From assembly GCA_051453625.1 (NCBI GenBank), contig JBOZIK010000001.1, forward strand, positions 59,400,754 to 59,441,514: a stretch of 40,761 nt of DNA. The letters are read 5' to 3'. The translations under genes and the position numbers were made by a program. Below, piece after piece: positions 9,516 to 19,674 of the stretch (position 1 is the stretch's first letter; every line of letters starts with the position of its first letter). The notes beneath the pieces are model-generated. The model made no database searches and was not told the origin of the DNA. It saw nothing but the letters and a program-made list of their open reading frames with translations. The DNA comes from Welwitschia mirabilis (Eukaryota > Gnetophyta > Gnetopsida > Welwitschiales).

Positions 9516-10566
9516 AGGAGATTGTTCCATCTCTCAATTATCAATTAATGATAAACCAATTTTTGGGCTTTTATAGGTTAAACTAGATGCCTTATGGTAA
9601 AGTATGGAACATGTAATGGATCATAAGTAAGATGCTTAGAAGCCATATCAAAAGACAAGAGAAGTTAAAGCATAAGGATAGCTAAGCTGGCAAAAATCCC
9701 TTAGGTAGTTAAGTGGTATTCTTCATATGTTTAATCATCGGCTAATTAAGAATAATGATTAAAATCATTATGTGATTAACTAATAGACATACTTAAGCCA
9801 ACCACCAAGAATTAACTAGTACCTTATAGGGGTTACTACTTAAATTTTCAAGATAAGTCATAATTGAAGTGGTCAATTAACTCTAGTCAAGGGGTTAATC
9901 ATCTAGCCTAGAGTGACTTGCATAAAATGCTTGATGTAAGGCATGGAATCAATAACCACCTTTGAAAGGGTTAAGGGTTAACTATCAGTATAATAGCTAA
10001 TATAAAAATAGCTATTATAAACTATTGCAAACCATTAAAACTTTATCTTAGGAAGTTAAATAGCCATTTTCAAGGCTCTAACAGTTATATCATTTACTGA
10101 TGTAACCTACAAGAGCTATGAACATACTTGTATAAATATTTTAGTTGTTGTAATGACTTATACCTTTTTTCTATTACACATTATACCTCTACTAAAATTT
10201 TGATCGTAATCTGTTACACTTTAAATCATTCATACTTATTTATGTACTCAATCATAATAACAAGCAAGATGAATTAGCTTATCTTTTAGGGTAAGGATTA
10301 CCAGAAAAATTCTAATTATATTTCGGAAGGATAATTTTAAAGTTCAATTGAATCTATGATTTGAGGCTACACTTGCAACAAAAGGAAAATAGACTTGTTT
10401 TCATTATTTCATTCTTATTTCTTTTTATTGTTTTGTTAATTATCATATGCTATATTTATTTAGATAAGAGATTACATTGTGTAAACATTGTATTAAATGT
10501 TTAAATCACAAAAACTACCTTATCTATCTTATTCATCTCTCCCATCTAGAATAGTCATTTCTAATA
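9516..10566 (+). repeat. 3' LTR of a SIRE/Maximus-like element (about 1.05 kb)
   Basis: Its start ('ggagattgttcc...attatcaattaatgataaa') matches the start of the minus-strand LTR ending at about 20736 ('gagattattgca...attatcaattgatgataaa'). Its end ('cccatctagaatagtcatttctaata', to 10566) matches the end of the LTR at 22950 ('cccctttaaaatagtcagttctaaca'). The two are therefore members of one LTR superfamily. A TATA-like box, TATAAATA, is at about 10131-10138. The upstream LTR pieces at 1-2635 end differently, so they are not its clean partner. Confidence 0.65.
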
Positions 10567-11128
10567 ATGATAATATTTTTTATCTTGTAATTTTATGTAG
10601 AATCTTCATCTTCTTGTATTAGGTGGAAGTTGTCATGGTGAGTCCAACACTTGGCCTTTGGATCATGATGTCTCCACCATCTAGTATTATCATCAGGTGT
10701 CTTAAATATCATTACCATGACATTGCCACATGTTGGTGTCACATGTTTTTCAGACTAATATTACATCCCATTAAAGATCCAAGTTATTTATTATTTAATA
10801 ACTGTGTAAGTCCATAATTGAAGTTGATCACATTTTTATGAAAGTTTTAAAACATAAATTTTAAACTACTTTGTTCTAAAGGATTGGCTATGCTAGTAAC
10901 CTAGATGATGGCACCAATGTTTTCTATTAGATGGACCTCATTTTTTAATATATCCTTCAGAATATAGCATTTTACCTAAAATTACCATAAAAAAGTATAT
11001 AAGTTTAGAAATTTTATTAAAATGGGTAAAAGACAAATTTTTATGATAAAGTAGCTATTTTAAGATCTTTGACTCAACTAAATTGATTAAACATACTTAG
11101 TCTAAATGTCACTTTTTGTATGTTAACA
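10567..11128 (-). repeat. Truncated 3' LTR (U3 part) of an Athila/Tat-like gypsy element
   Basis: It matches 17420-18187 in the same orientation: 'gtagaat.ttcatcttctt', 'tcatg.tgagtc.aacact', 'gtaacctagat.gtggc', 'agaaattttattaaaa.ggg'. Read on the minus strand the LTR starts at TGTTAACA (11128-11121), next to a polypurine tract. Only the first ~560 bp are here. The rest, including the TATA box seen at 17302-17295, is missing because the copia LTR ending at 10566 begins. The simplest reading is that the copia element inserted into this LTR. An open frame at 10623-10817 lies inside the repeat and is not a gene. Confidence 0.75.
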
Positions 11129-11143
11129 TACCCCTTAACTAAA
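11129..11143 (-). promoter_or_regulatory. Polypurine tract of the minus-strand gypsy element
   Basis: On the minus strand 'agttaagggg' followed by 'ta' precedes the LTR start TGTTAACA at 11128. A G-rich purine run just before a 3' LTR is the expected primer for plus-strand DNA synthesis in LTR elements. Confidence 0.55.
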
Positions 11144-13333
11144 CTTTTTCTAGACTCTTAATAAAACATATAAAAAGAAATGATTTAACATAGAAAAATT
11201 TAAAGAAAAAATACTTAATTATAAAAAATGATATAGCTTTTAAAACATTTTGACAAATTTTTTAAAAATAAGGCATCAAAATCAAAATAATTTCATAAAA
11301 AATGGATGCCACACACTCTAACCAAAATTGAAACTTTATCCCTAAAGTTTCAAATATAGAAAAGTTTAATACAACATTTGAGAATATGGTTAAATACCCT
11401 TAGTAAATATTCTTCATGAAGTATCATTTTATTGAAAAACAGAAATATGAAAAGTAATGAAACCAAGTCATAATTTAAAGAAAGAAAAATAAGATGTTAA
11501 AAGATGGATGAAGTGGAAGGTAATTCTACAATAAATCACTAAGGTTCCATAAATGATTCCTATGGATGAAAAGGACTGAAATAAATAAACAATGAAAAGT
11601 TCAGAGGGATAAAACATAAAAATTAGGAAAAGATGAAAATGAAAATCAAGAAAGAAATGTCAAATTAATATTGATGAAAACAAATTTACAATATACTTCT
11701 ATAAAAAATAATTACTTATTAACAACCTAAGATGATTAGGGATCTAAACAAGAGGTTATGTGAAGAAGAATGGAATGAATAGAGGAAGATGAATAGTAGT
11801 GCTAGTGAGCATAAGTAACAATGTTGATTTTCTATAGTACAAGATTTTAGTTCTAGGATACTAAATAGGTGAAGATGTAGAGGTTATAGAAACATAATGG
11901 ATGAAGTAATGAAATAGCAAGAAGGGTGGACAAATAAAAATTTAGTAAAATTGAATGCTTTTAGTTTTGACAATATTTTAGACTAACTTATTTCTAGCAT
12001 AACTTATGAAAGAAAATATTTCATCATATCAAACATAAATGTACCTTCAGATATTCTTTTTCATAAAGATAAAAGGATGAATACCCATGGTGTGAAATAG
12101 TGAAATGGATAGAAATGAAAATGCAACTAATATTGTATCATTCATGCTATGAATAAATAAGACTATAAAACTAAAGTAATAGCTTAGAAGTAAGTTTATT
12201 TAATTATGAATCTAAGTAAAAATAGGATAATTCATTAATAAAGTAAATTTTTGCAAGTCAAGAGTATTAAAAAGATCTTAATTAATAAATATTAAAATAA
12301 ACAATAATTTTGCCTTAATTATTTCTAATTTTACCCTTCTACAATCATAAGTAATATCCTTTAAGCTTTTAATTATATTGAGCATTTAGTGTTTTGGCAC
12401 CTTTTTCTAATAGAGTTAAACATGTTTTACAGGATGAAGTTAGTGCTACATTGCCAATGAACACCTATAGCCTAGAGATAGTTAAATATATCATAAATGA
12501 ATAATTTAAGTTGAATTACAAGCAAGCATCTTTAGCCTCAACGCAATTAGCTAAACATAATAAAACTAATCAAAAAAATATATTCTCTTAAATAAGAAAT
12601 ATTGTTCTTCTTTTTATTTTACTTCTCATATATTTTTTATGCACATAAGAGGATTCATTGGGCACATTAGCCTAATTAGGAAATACCTTATCTCCATAAA
12701 TGCTTAAAAAATAGAAACGTCATGAAAGTATAAAAATCACCTTTTCTTTTCTTAATTCTAAATTAGAAACGTCAAATGAATTCGAGCTTGAATAAAAGAA
12801 ATTAAAGATAAAGATGACGTATTCATGAAAAGAAATGATTCACCTATTTTCAACTAAAACTAGAGAATAAAAAAAAATCTCTTATTCTTTTTTATTATAA
12901 AAATAACACTACCTAGGATTAGTACATCTTATAAACTTGTAGTACGATGGGTGAGATGAATGGTCTATGAGTTTTATGAAATAATACGATCTTGAAAGAG
13001 ATGAGTGATAAGTTTTAATGAAGTAATGGCTTATTCTATGATGAGGATGGTAGATAGGTTTTCTAAATGAATAACGCTTAAGATAATGATTGTATAGGTG
13101 GTAGCATTTTCATGGTTTTATGAGAGAGAAACCACCAAGAAAAATTATTTTTTAATGTTTTTAATGTTTTTCAACCTAAATCTAATCTAAAAGAAAAATA
13201 TAATATAAAGGAAAAATATAATGTAAAAGCATGTAATGAAGATAAAAATTCTAAGTAAAAGGATTTTACAATTTGATGCATATATGAAGGCTTAAGATAG
13301 TGGTAAATGCAAAGGTTGGATAATCGGTTAAAA
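11144..13333 (-). mobile_element. Internal region of the minus-strand gypsy element, nothing recognisable
   Basis: About 2.2 kb of AT-rich sequence between the gag part and the 3' LTR, where pol should be. I find no aspartic protease, RT, RNase H or integrase motif on either strand. A stop-poor minus-strand stretch around 12960-13090 is rich in Tyr, His and Ser and matches nothing I know. Either pol was never there (a large non-autonomous derivative) or it has been deleted and has decayed beyond recognition. Confidence 0.45.
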
Positions 13334-13839
13334 TTATGTAAAGAATTCTAAATTGGAAGAAAATCCATGTAAATTTTTATACATGAATTTGAAAAATTAG
13401 TAAGAACATCAATACAAGAAGTAAAGTTTATGTGTTTAAAGTTGAAAATAATCCATTCTTTATCTTAATTATGTTTACTCAATAGCTCATGCAAGACATT
13501 ATTTTGAGGTGAAGATAAAAAACAGTTGAAAACCATNNNNNNNNNNNNNNNNNNNNNNNNNNNNNNNNNNNNNNNNNNNNNNNNNNNNNNNNNNNNNNNN
13601 NNNNNNNNNNNNNNNNNNNNNNNNNNNNNNNNNNNNTTATGTGAAGAATTCTAAATTGGAAGAAAATCCATGTAAATTTTTATACGTGAATTTGAAAAAT
13701 TAGAAAGAACATCAATACAAGAAGTAAAGTTTATGTGTTTAAAGTCTAAAATAATCCATTCTTTATCTTAATTATGTTTACTCAATAGCTCATGCAAGAT
13801 ATTATTTTGAGGTGAAGATAAAATTGAGTTGAAAACCAT
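13334..13839. repeat. 203-bp duplication on both sides of a 100-N gap
   Basis: 13334-13536 and 13637-13839 match at a constant offset of 303 with only a handful of differences (for example 'cattgg', 'tacatg' against 'tacgtg'). The gap is 13537-13636. Both copies stop at the gap edge, as at the other gaps. Confidence 0.85.
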
Positions 13840-13918
13840 TACAGAGTGTGAATGTTCATTAAGAAAATTATCAAAAATGGTTTTAATGCTAAATAATATT
13901 TATCTTATTCATTAAGGC

Positions 13919-14110
13919 TTAGGTCTTATTTAGTAAATAAATATGAAGATGACATGGTTGGCTCATGAATTTGTTGAGGAAAAGGAAAAAGTTCTTGATA
14001 GGATAGATTATGTATGGGCTCTTTGCTAGTGTTCTTCTCCTTAATAAGATTTCTAGTGAATTCATCCTCATGTGATTTTTCAAGAAACAATGGTTGTAAT
14101 TCAAAACAAG
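13919..14110 (-). pseudogene. Possible gag downstream region of the minus-strand gypsy element
   Basis: One minus-strand frame reads for about 55 residues without a stop, beginning LQPLFLEKSHEDEFTRNL and containing KNTSKEPIHNLSYQELFPF. It is acidic and polar and lies downstream of the gag relic in the element's own direction. I do not recognise a domain. A different open minus-strand frame over the same bases (13919-14104) looks less protein-like. Confidence 0.3.
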
Positions 14111-14220
14111 TTTTTTATTTGATGCTCTTTTCCTAATTAGTATCTTTTAGTTACTCATCCTTTCTTATATAACTCTCAAACATATAGCCTTACTCAAATG
14201 GTTTGTAACTCTTTAATAAG

Positions 14221-14426
14221 TTCTTATATTCAAGATTCTTATGGATTTCCTAATTTAATTATTTCTCATTCCTNNNNNNNNNNNNNNNNNNNNNNNNNNN
14301 NNNNNNNNNNNNNNNNNNNNNNNNNNNNNNNNNNNNNNNNNNNNNNNNNNNNNNNNNNNNNNNNNNNNNNNNNTTCTTATCTTCAAGATTCTTATGGGTT
14401 TCCTAATTGAATTATTTCTCATTCCT
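14221..14426. repeat. 53-bp duplication on both sides of a 100-N gap
   Basis: 14221-14273 and 14374-14426 are near-identical copies ('caagattcttatgg.tttcctaatt'). The gap is 14274-14373. The duplication lies in the gag relic's downstream edge. Confidence 0.85.
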
Positions 14427-14850
14427 AAAGAAGACGTCTTTAATATCATTAATTTCACTATCATCAATCATTTTAAGATTTTTAAAATGTTAAGATTAGT
14501 TTCTAGAAATGTAGAAAGATCTTTATTTTCATGTTGGTCTAATAAAAAAAGCATTTGAGTAATGGTTTACTAATTTTATTTAAGTTTGCTCAATGAGGAA
14601 GTAGGTTATTAGTTAATCTATTTTTGAAATTCTATAAAACTTCTTACTATTTTTTTAAATGAATTAGATAATGAGGATTGGTAATTAGATGATGGCTAGT
14701 CATTAGAAAATGAAGGGTAGGAATAAAGAAGTGAAGAATCTTCATAAGATGATGAGGAATAAGGGTTATAAGGGATGGTGAAAAGCATAGGATTAAACTC
14801 TTTGTATTCAAAATAAGGATTTTCATGCTCAAGGCTGTATAAAGGTTGAT
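14400..14850 (-). pseudogene. gag C-terminal relic of the Athila/Tat-like gypsy element
   Basis: Reading down from about 14825, one minus-strand frame gives ENPYFEYKEFNPM, then a Tyr/Ser/Pro-rich stretch, then SSNYQSSLSNSFKK. A neighbouring frame then gives FIEFQKQINQ, SSLSKLK, TITQMLFLLDQHENKDLSTF and LETNLN. Athila/Tat gag proteins have this order: a Tyr/Asn/Pro-rich segment, a short helical segment, then a motif like NLE-x-Q-x-x-QLA...LPSNTEVNP. The match is in pattern only, with several stops. Gag forms the particle that packages the element RNA. It lies about 900 bp downstream of the primer site, as expected. Confidence 0.5.
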
Positions 14851-15752
14851 ATATATGAAAAGGGAATTCTAGGCTTTAAAAACAATCTCTAAAGTTTTTC
14901 TTAGTGTTAGAATGTTTTTGGAATTTAAAATTGTATGGACTGTAATAAAGGGATTGGGTATGGAAGCATTCATGTTCAAGGTAATCCTTAAAGTTTATTT
15001 GGATCAAATATAATCTCCTATAGTTTGTTTAAACTTAATGTGGTTAGTAAATTGTATGATTTTTATAGTTTTTATAGATAGATTAAAGTTTGAAAGGTAT
15101 TTCATACACTCTAAAAAATGGATCATGTGGGCTAGCTCATATTGAGTTTTAGAAAATGGTCAATAACATTTCATTTTAAGGTCGTGTTTTTATTATGTTT
15201 TAAGGTATAAGAAGAAGCTCAATATTAGAAAGGATTTAGAAGGTTTAAAAGATATTATATAAAAAAATTGAATGAAAGTTCATGAAAAATCCAACAACAT
15301 TGGTTATTGTTCATAAAAACATTGATCTTTTTTATAGAAACAACTGGAAAAAAAACATGGGCAAAATGTTCTTGACTATGAAAACTAATTTGATAATAAG
15401 GCATAAAAATGAACAATGAAAAATGAAATAATAGTGAAATGAAATGAAACAACACTTATAGAAAAACCCTTAAAAAATTTATTTTTAGAACTTTTTAATG
15501 CTTTATTTTTTAATCTTTGTTTTAGATTACAACTTGCAAATAATTTATTACACTTGTAATACAAAATATTTGATATAAAATGGTTTTCAAGTTAGAGTAC
15601 AAAACTAAACAAAAATATGAAAAGGGTCAGTTTAGATATCATTAGAAATGAACTAGTACCAACCATTAAAAGTGCTAAAAAAAATAAAAATCTAAAGTAA
15701 AAAGTAAGATAGAAAAAAATCATGTAGCTTCTATAAAGCTATCATGTCATTA
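14851..15752 (-). mobile_element. Leader and 5' gag region of the minus-strand gypsy element
   Basis: Between primer site and gag C-terminus. No secure protein motif. Open frames on the minus strand at 15255-15455 and, in the duplicate copy, 16033-16233 are the same sequence copied twice and are very Phe/His-rich. They are chance frames in leader DNA rather than a conserved gene, though the two copies keep the frame with few changes. Confidence 0.4.
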
Positions 15753-15770
15753 TCCCTAGCAATGACATCA
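15753..15770 (-). promoter_or_regulatory. Decayed primer-binding site (tRNA-Asp type) of the gypsy element
   Basis: The minus strand reads TGATGTCATTGCTAGGGA. The site used by Athila/Tat elements is TGGCGCCGTTGCCGGGGA, complementary to the 3' end of tRNA-Asp. Twelve of 18 positions agree and all six differences are C-to-T or G-to-A. It marks the junction of 5' LTR and internal region, so the LTR lies to the right and gag to the left. Confidence 0.65.
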
Positions 15771-16521
15771 CAATTTATTTACAAGACGAATATGTATTTA
15801 TTGAAGAAGCTACAAACTTTAATATGCACAAAATCAAAACAAAAATAAAAGCAAAGTTATGGTGTTTTTCAAACTTGAGTGGTAAAGTAGGGATATGAAC
15901 TAACTTTAAATGTTAACNNNNNNNNNNNNNNNNNNNNNNNNNNNNNNNNNNNNNNNNNNNNNNNNNNNNNNNNNNNNNNNNNNNNNNNNNNNNNNNNNNN
16001 NNNNNNNNNNNNNNNNNAAGGTTTAAAAGATATTATATAAAAAAATTGAATGAAAGTTCATGAAAAATCCAACGACATTGGTTATTGTTCATAAGAACAT
16101 TGATCTTTTTTATAGAAACAACTGAAAAAAAAACATGGTCAAAATGTTCTTGACTATGAAAACTAATTTGATAATTGGGCATAAAAATGAACAATGGAAA
16201 ATGAAACAATAGTGAAATGAAATGAAACAACACTTATAGAAAAATCCTTAAAAATTTATTTTTAGAACTTTTTAATGCTTTATTTTTTAATCCTTGTTTT
16301 AGATTACAACTTGCAAATAATTTAATACACTTGTAATACAAAATATAAAATGGTTTTCAAGTTAGAGTAGAAAACTAAATAAAAATATGAAAAGGGTTAG
16401 TTTAGATATCATTAGAAATGAACTAATACCAACCATTAAAAGTGCTAAAAAAATAAAAATCTAAAGCAAAAAGTAAGATAGAAAAAAATCATGTAGCTTC
16501 TATAAAGGTATCATGTCATTA

Positions 16522-16539
16522 TTCCTAGCAATAACATCA
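16522..16539 (-). promoter_or_regulatory. Second copy of the decayed primer-binding site
   Basis: The minus strand reads TGATGTTATTGCTAGGAA, the duplicate of 15753-15770 with two further changes of the same C-to-T/G-to-A type. Confidence 0.6.
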
Positions 16540-17294
16540 AAATTTATTTACAAGATGAATATGTATTTATTGAAGAAAATACAAACTTTAATAAAAGTTA
16601 GGCAAGTACCTAGTATCATTCTTCTATAAGGATAAATAAAGGTAATTCTTAATAGAAGTAATATAATGTTCTTTAATATGCACAAAATCAAAACAAAAAT
16701 AAAAGCAAAGTTATGATGATTTTCAAACTTGAGTGGTAAAGTAGGGATATGAACTAACTTTAAATGTTAACTTAGAATTGTCCAACATATAAAACTTTGA
16801 TTTCAACAATATCTTATAACTTCCTAAAATAATCATAAGATTACTAAGTCATTTAAGGCTTAGATCATGGTAACATAATCTCATTCCTCACATGAGTATT
16901 GGTGAATTACGCAATCCCTCTAATCCTTCATAGCCCTTCATAATCATGGAAAGTATGGACTACAATGTATAAGATATATAAAAAAATAGCAACTATAAAT
17001 CTTAGGAGTAACTTCAATAAATTTATTTAATAAATAACATAACTTAATAAAAAAGACTTACTTAAAGATTAAAAGTATGATATTACTTACACTAGGAATT
17101 AACAATGAATAACTACCATTCATGAAAAATTAGAAATTACATTACATTAGAGGATGAAAGAAAAGTAGGTACGTAATCCTCAAAGCTCCATCACTCCTAA
17201 AGGAGGAGATTAAAGTTCCATATCAACTTGAGGCCATAAAGATTCCACCTATTTTTCACTAGATAAAGCCTCTTAAAAATAAGAACTTAAGGTC

Positions 17295-17302
17295 CTTTTA
17301 TA
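17295..17302 (-). promoter_or_regulatory. TATA box of the gypsy 5' LTR
   Basis: TATAAAAG on the minus strand about 0.6 kb from the LTR start (correcting for the duplicated block), followed by GGACC and AAG-rich leader. The position is right for the U3/R border. Confidence 0.5.
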
Positions 17303-17409
17303 AGAAAGCAAAGGATTAGAATTATTAGAAGCCTTTGGCTTACAATAATAGGTAGTGAATACAAATTTTGTCATGTAGCATTAGATGAAGGATAAGATTC
17401 TTCATCTTA

Positions 17410-17838
17410 TTATATTAGGTAGAATATTCATCTTCTTATGTTAGATGAAGGTTATCATGATGAGTCTAACACTTTGCCTTTAAATCATGATACCTCTAAC
17501 ATCTGGTGCTATCACCATCTGTTTTCAATGTTTCACTGTCTCCTACTAAATCTCACTACCACATGTTTTCTATGNNNNNNNNNNNNNNNNNNNNNNNNNN
17601 NNNNNNNNNNNNNNNNNNNNNNNNNNNNNNNNNNNNNNNNNNNNNNNNNNNNNNNNNNNNNNNNNNNNNNNNNNTATATTAGGTAGAATATTCATCTTCT
17701 TATGTCAGATGAAGGTTATCATGATGAGTCTAACACTTTGCCTTTAAATCATAATACCTCTAACATCTGGTGCTATCACCATCTGTTTTCAATGTTACAC
17801 TGTCTCCTACTAAATCTCACTACCACATGTCTTCTATG
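17410..17838. repeat. 164-bp duplication on both sides of a 100-N gap
   Basis: 17411-17574 and 17675-17838 match closely, for example 'taggtagaatattcatcttc' and 'acatctggtgctatcaccat' in both. The gap is 17575-17674. The duplication lies inside the gypsy LTR. Confidence 0.85.
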
Positions 17839-18187
17839 CCATTACCACATGGCATAGAAATAGTAATTATTATTTAATTAATAATTGATTAAGCTTAAAA
17901 ACTAAAAGTTGATTACTTTTCCATGATAGTTTCAGAACATAAGTTTTGAAGTATGTAACCTAGATAGTGGCGTTTGTGTTCTCTGCTAGATGAACTTCAT
18001 TTTTTTAATATGCCCTTTGCAATAAAGCATTTTACTTGAAATTATCATGAAAAAGTGCATTATTTTAGAAATTTTATTAAAAAGGGTCAAATACATAATT
18101 TTATAATAAAACAAGTATTTTCATGTCCTTGACTAAGCTAAATTTATCAGATATACTTTCTTAAATGTTCATTTTTAAATGTTAACA

Positions 18188-19674
18188 TTGTACTTCCGAG
18201 AAATGATATAATAACTAAATATTTTTATTTTAAAATTTTTTCCTTTAATTATTAAGTGATTAATTTAAGTAATAATGGAAATGGATGTCTACTTATGTAA
18301 TTCTTGATTATTTTAATTGCACTTCATACATTTGATTTTTAGGAGGCATGAGAATGTATTAACTAGAGATGATTATAAGAAATAAAATAAACCAATCATT
18401 ATGTCTTAGTTTAATGAGGTAGTTAGGTAAATTATGAATGATCTTTTAAGTATTTTTATTTAGATAATAGTTAAATTTACTAAAAGAAAATAATGATAAC
18501 ATGAAATTTACCACTTAAAAATACTTAGTTAATCTCAAAGATGTTGGAGTTATTAAAATTTGCCATAATTTTCCTATCAATGGAATCAACTTGAAGACAA
18601 AAATAATAAATTATAAATTTAAACATAAAATGCTTATCCCATACAATGGAATAAAAAATTATCATATTAACCTTAATTAAATATTATTTAAAATTAGTTT
18701 GAAAATGTTGTAATTTGATATGAAGTGTAGTTTCCTAAAGAACTATAAATTTGAAATAGAATCTACATTTAAAATTGTATATCTAACTTTATTGATTTAT
18801 TACGCATAATTTTTCAAAGTAGTTTTTTTAAAAAACTTAAATATTATTTCAATGATCTTTCATGATTTTAAAGATAAAATATTATCAAAGAATAAAAATA
18901 AGTTTGATAACATGAATATTTTATACATCACAAAATATATAAGTTTCATGAAGACAAATAATGAGTACTATCTAAATCAAAATCATTAAGGAAAATATGA
19001 AATTATGAATAAAAAGTATTAAATTCTCATATTGTGTTCCATAATAAATATTTCTATTAGAGCTATAACTCTTTCAAAACATTAATCCCTTATATATAAA
19101 AACTATATATTATAAAAACTTAGAGTGAGTGAAACCTTAAAAGTATTTGCATTAATGAAAATTATAGATAAACTAAAAAACCAGCATATAGATGAAGAAC
19201 ATAGAGTAATACATATGATCCTAGAAACCAACATCAATGATAATCTTTAATCTCATGTTCTGCATTTAAAATTTTCAATATAAAAAGGGAATTTTGGAAC
19301 ATAAATTTCAGTTTAAAAATGAAATAAGTAAAATGACATTATATTCTAAATTATTCAATATAAATATGGTAGAAAATTAAAATAAAATGTCTCAATCAAA
19401 TTATCATACAGCATCAGTTTAAGCACAACTAAAGAAACAATAAGATAAAAATGATGAACAAATTTCTAACTATGCTACACTTCATGCATTATTAACTTAG
19501 TAAAATGAATTATAAGATGATCTACCTTATGATAGATCAATGCTTTAGAAATTTTAACTACCAAATTCTTATAAAAATAAATGGCACATAAAGAAGGAAA
19601 AAAATGGGGGTTGAAGGTTGGAATAGAAGAAGGTTAAGAAAATTCTCTAGATAAAAAAGAATTTTTAAAAAAAA
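18188..19674. other. AT-rich stretch without assignable features
   Basis: About 1.5 kb between two retroelements. No open frame above 60 codons, no protein motif on either strand, no clear terminal repeats. It may be older, fully decayed repeat DNA that was the target of both neighbours. Confidence 0.5.

Larger units (their letters stand above)
15240..16771. repeat. Duplication of about 0.7 kb around a 100-N gap, one copy with an 85-bp deletion
   Basis: 15240-15917 (678 bp) and 16018-16771 (754 bp) are copies and the gap is 15918-16017. The left copy lacks 85 bp present at 16593-16677, and the missing block lies between two copies of CTTTAAT (16586-16592 and 16671-16677), of which the left copy keeps one (15817-15823). 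Other differences are scattered base changes and a 7-bp insertion near 15570. Both copies contain the decayed primer site. Confidence 0.85.
16540..18187 (-). repeat. 5' LTR of the Athila/Tat-like gypsy element
   Basis: Read on the minus strand it starts TGTTAACATT at 18187, has a TATA box at 17302-17295 and ends near the primer site. Without the duplicated block its length is about 1.4 kb, usual for this group. Its first part matches the LTR remnant 10567-11128 in the same direction. No inverted arrangement is seen, so the two are a genuine LTR pair with the gag relic between them. The pair is much more diverged than the copies around the gaps. Confidence 0.75.

Noticed and set aside
10623-10817. 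Open frame of 64 codons as a small gene
   Set aside because: It lies wholly in the gypsy LTR remnant, and the matching LTR at 17438 does not keep the frame well. No motif.
14198-14467. Overlapping frames on both strands across the gap at 14274-14373
   Set aside because: More than a third of each is N. They reflect the duplicated 53-bp flanks.
15255-16233. Minus-strand frames of 66 codons found twice and nearly identical, as a conserved small protein
   Set aside because: The two are one sequence duplicated around the gap at 15918-16017, so frame conservation is trivial. Composition is extremely Phe/His/Ile-rich, as expected from AT-rich non-coding leader DNA.
17410-17838. Repeated blocks as a CRISPR-like or tandem array
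   Set aside because: Only two copies around an N gap, in a plant repeat; no spacer structure.
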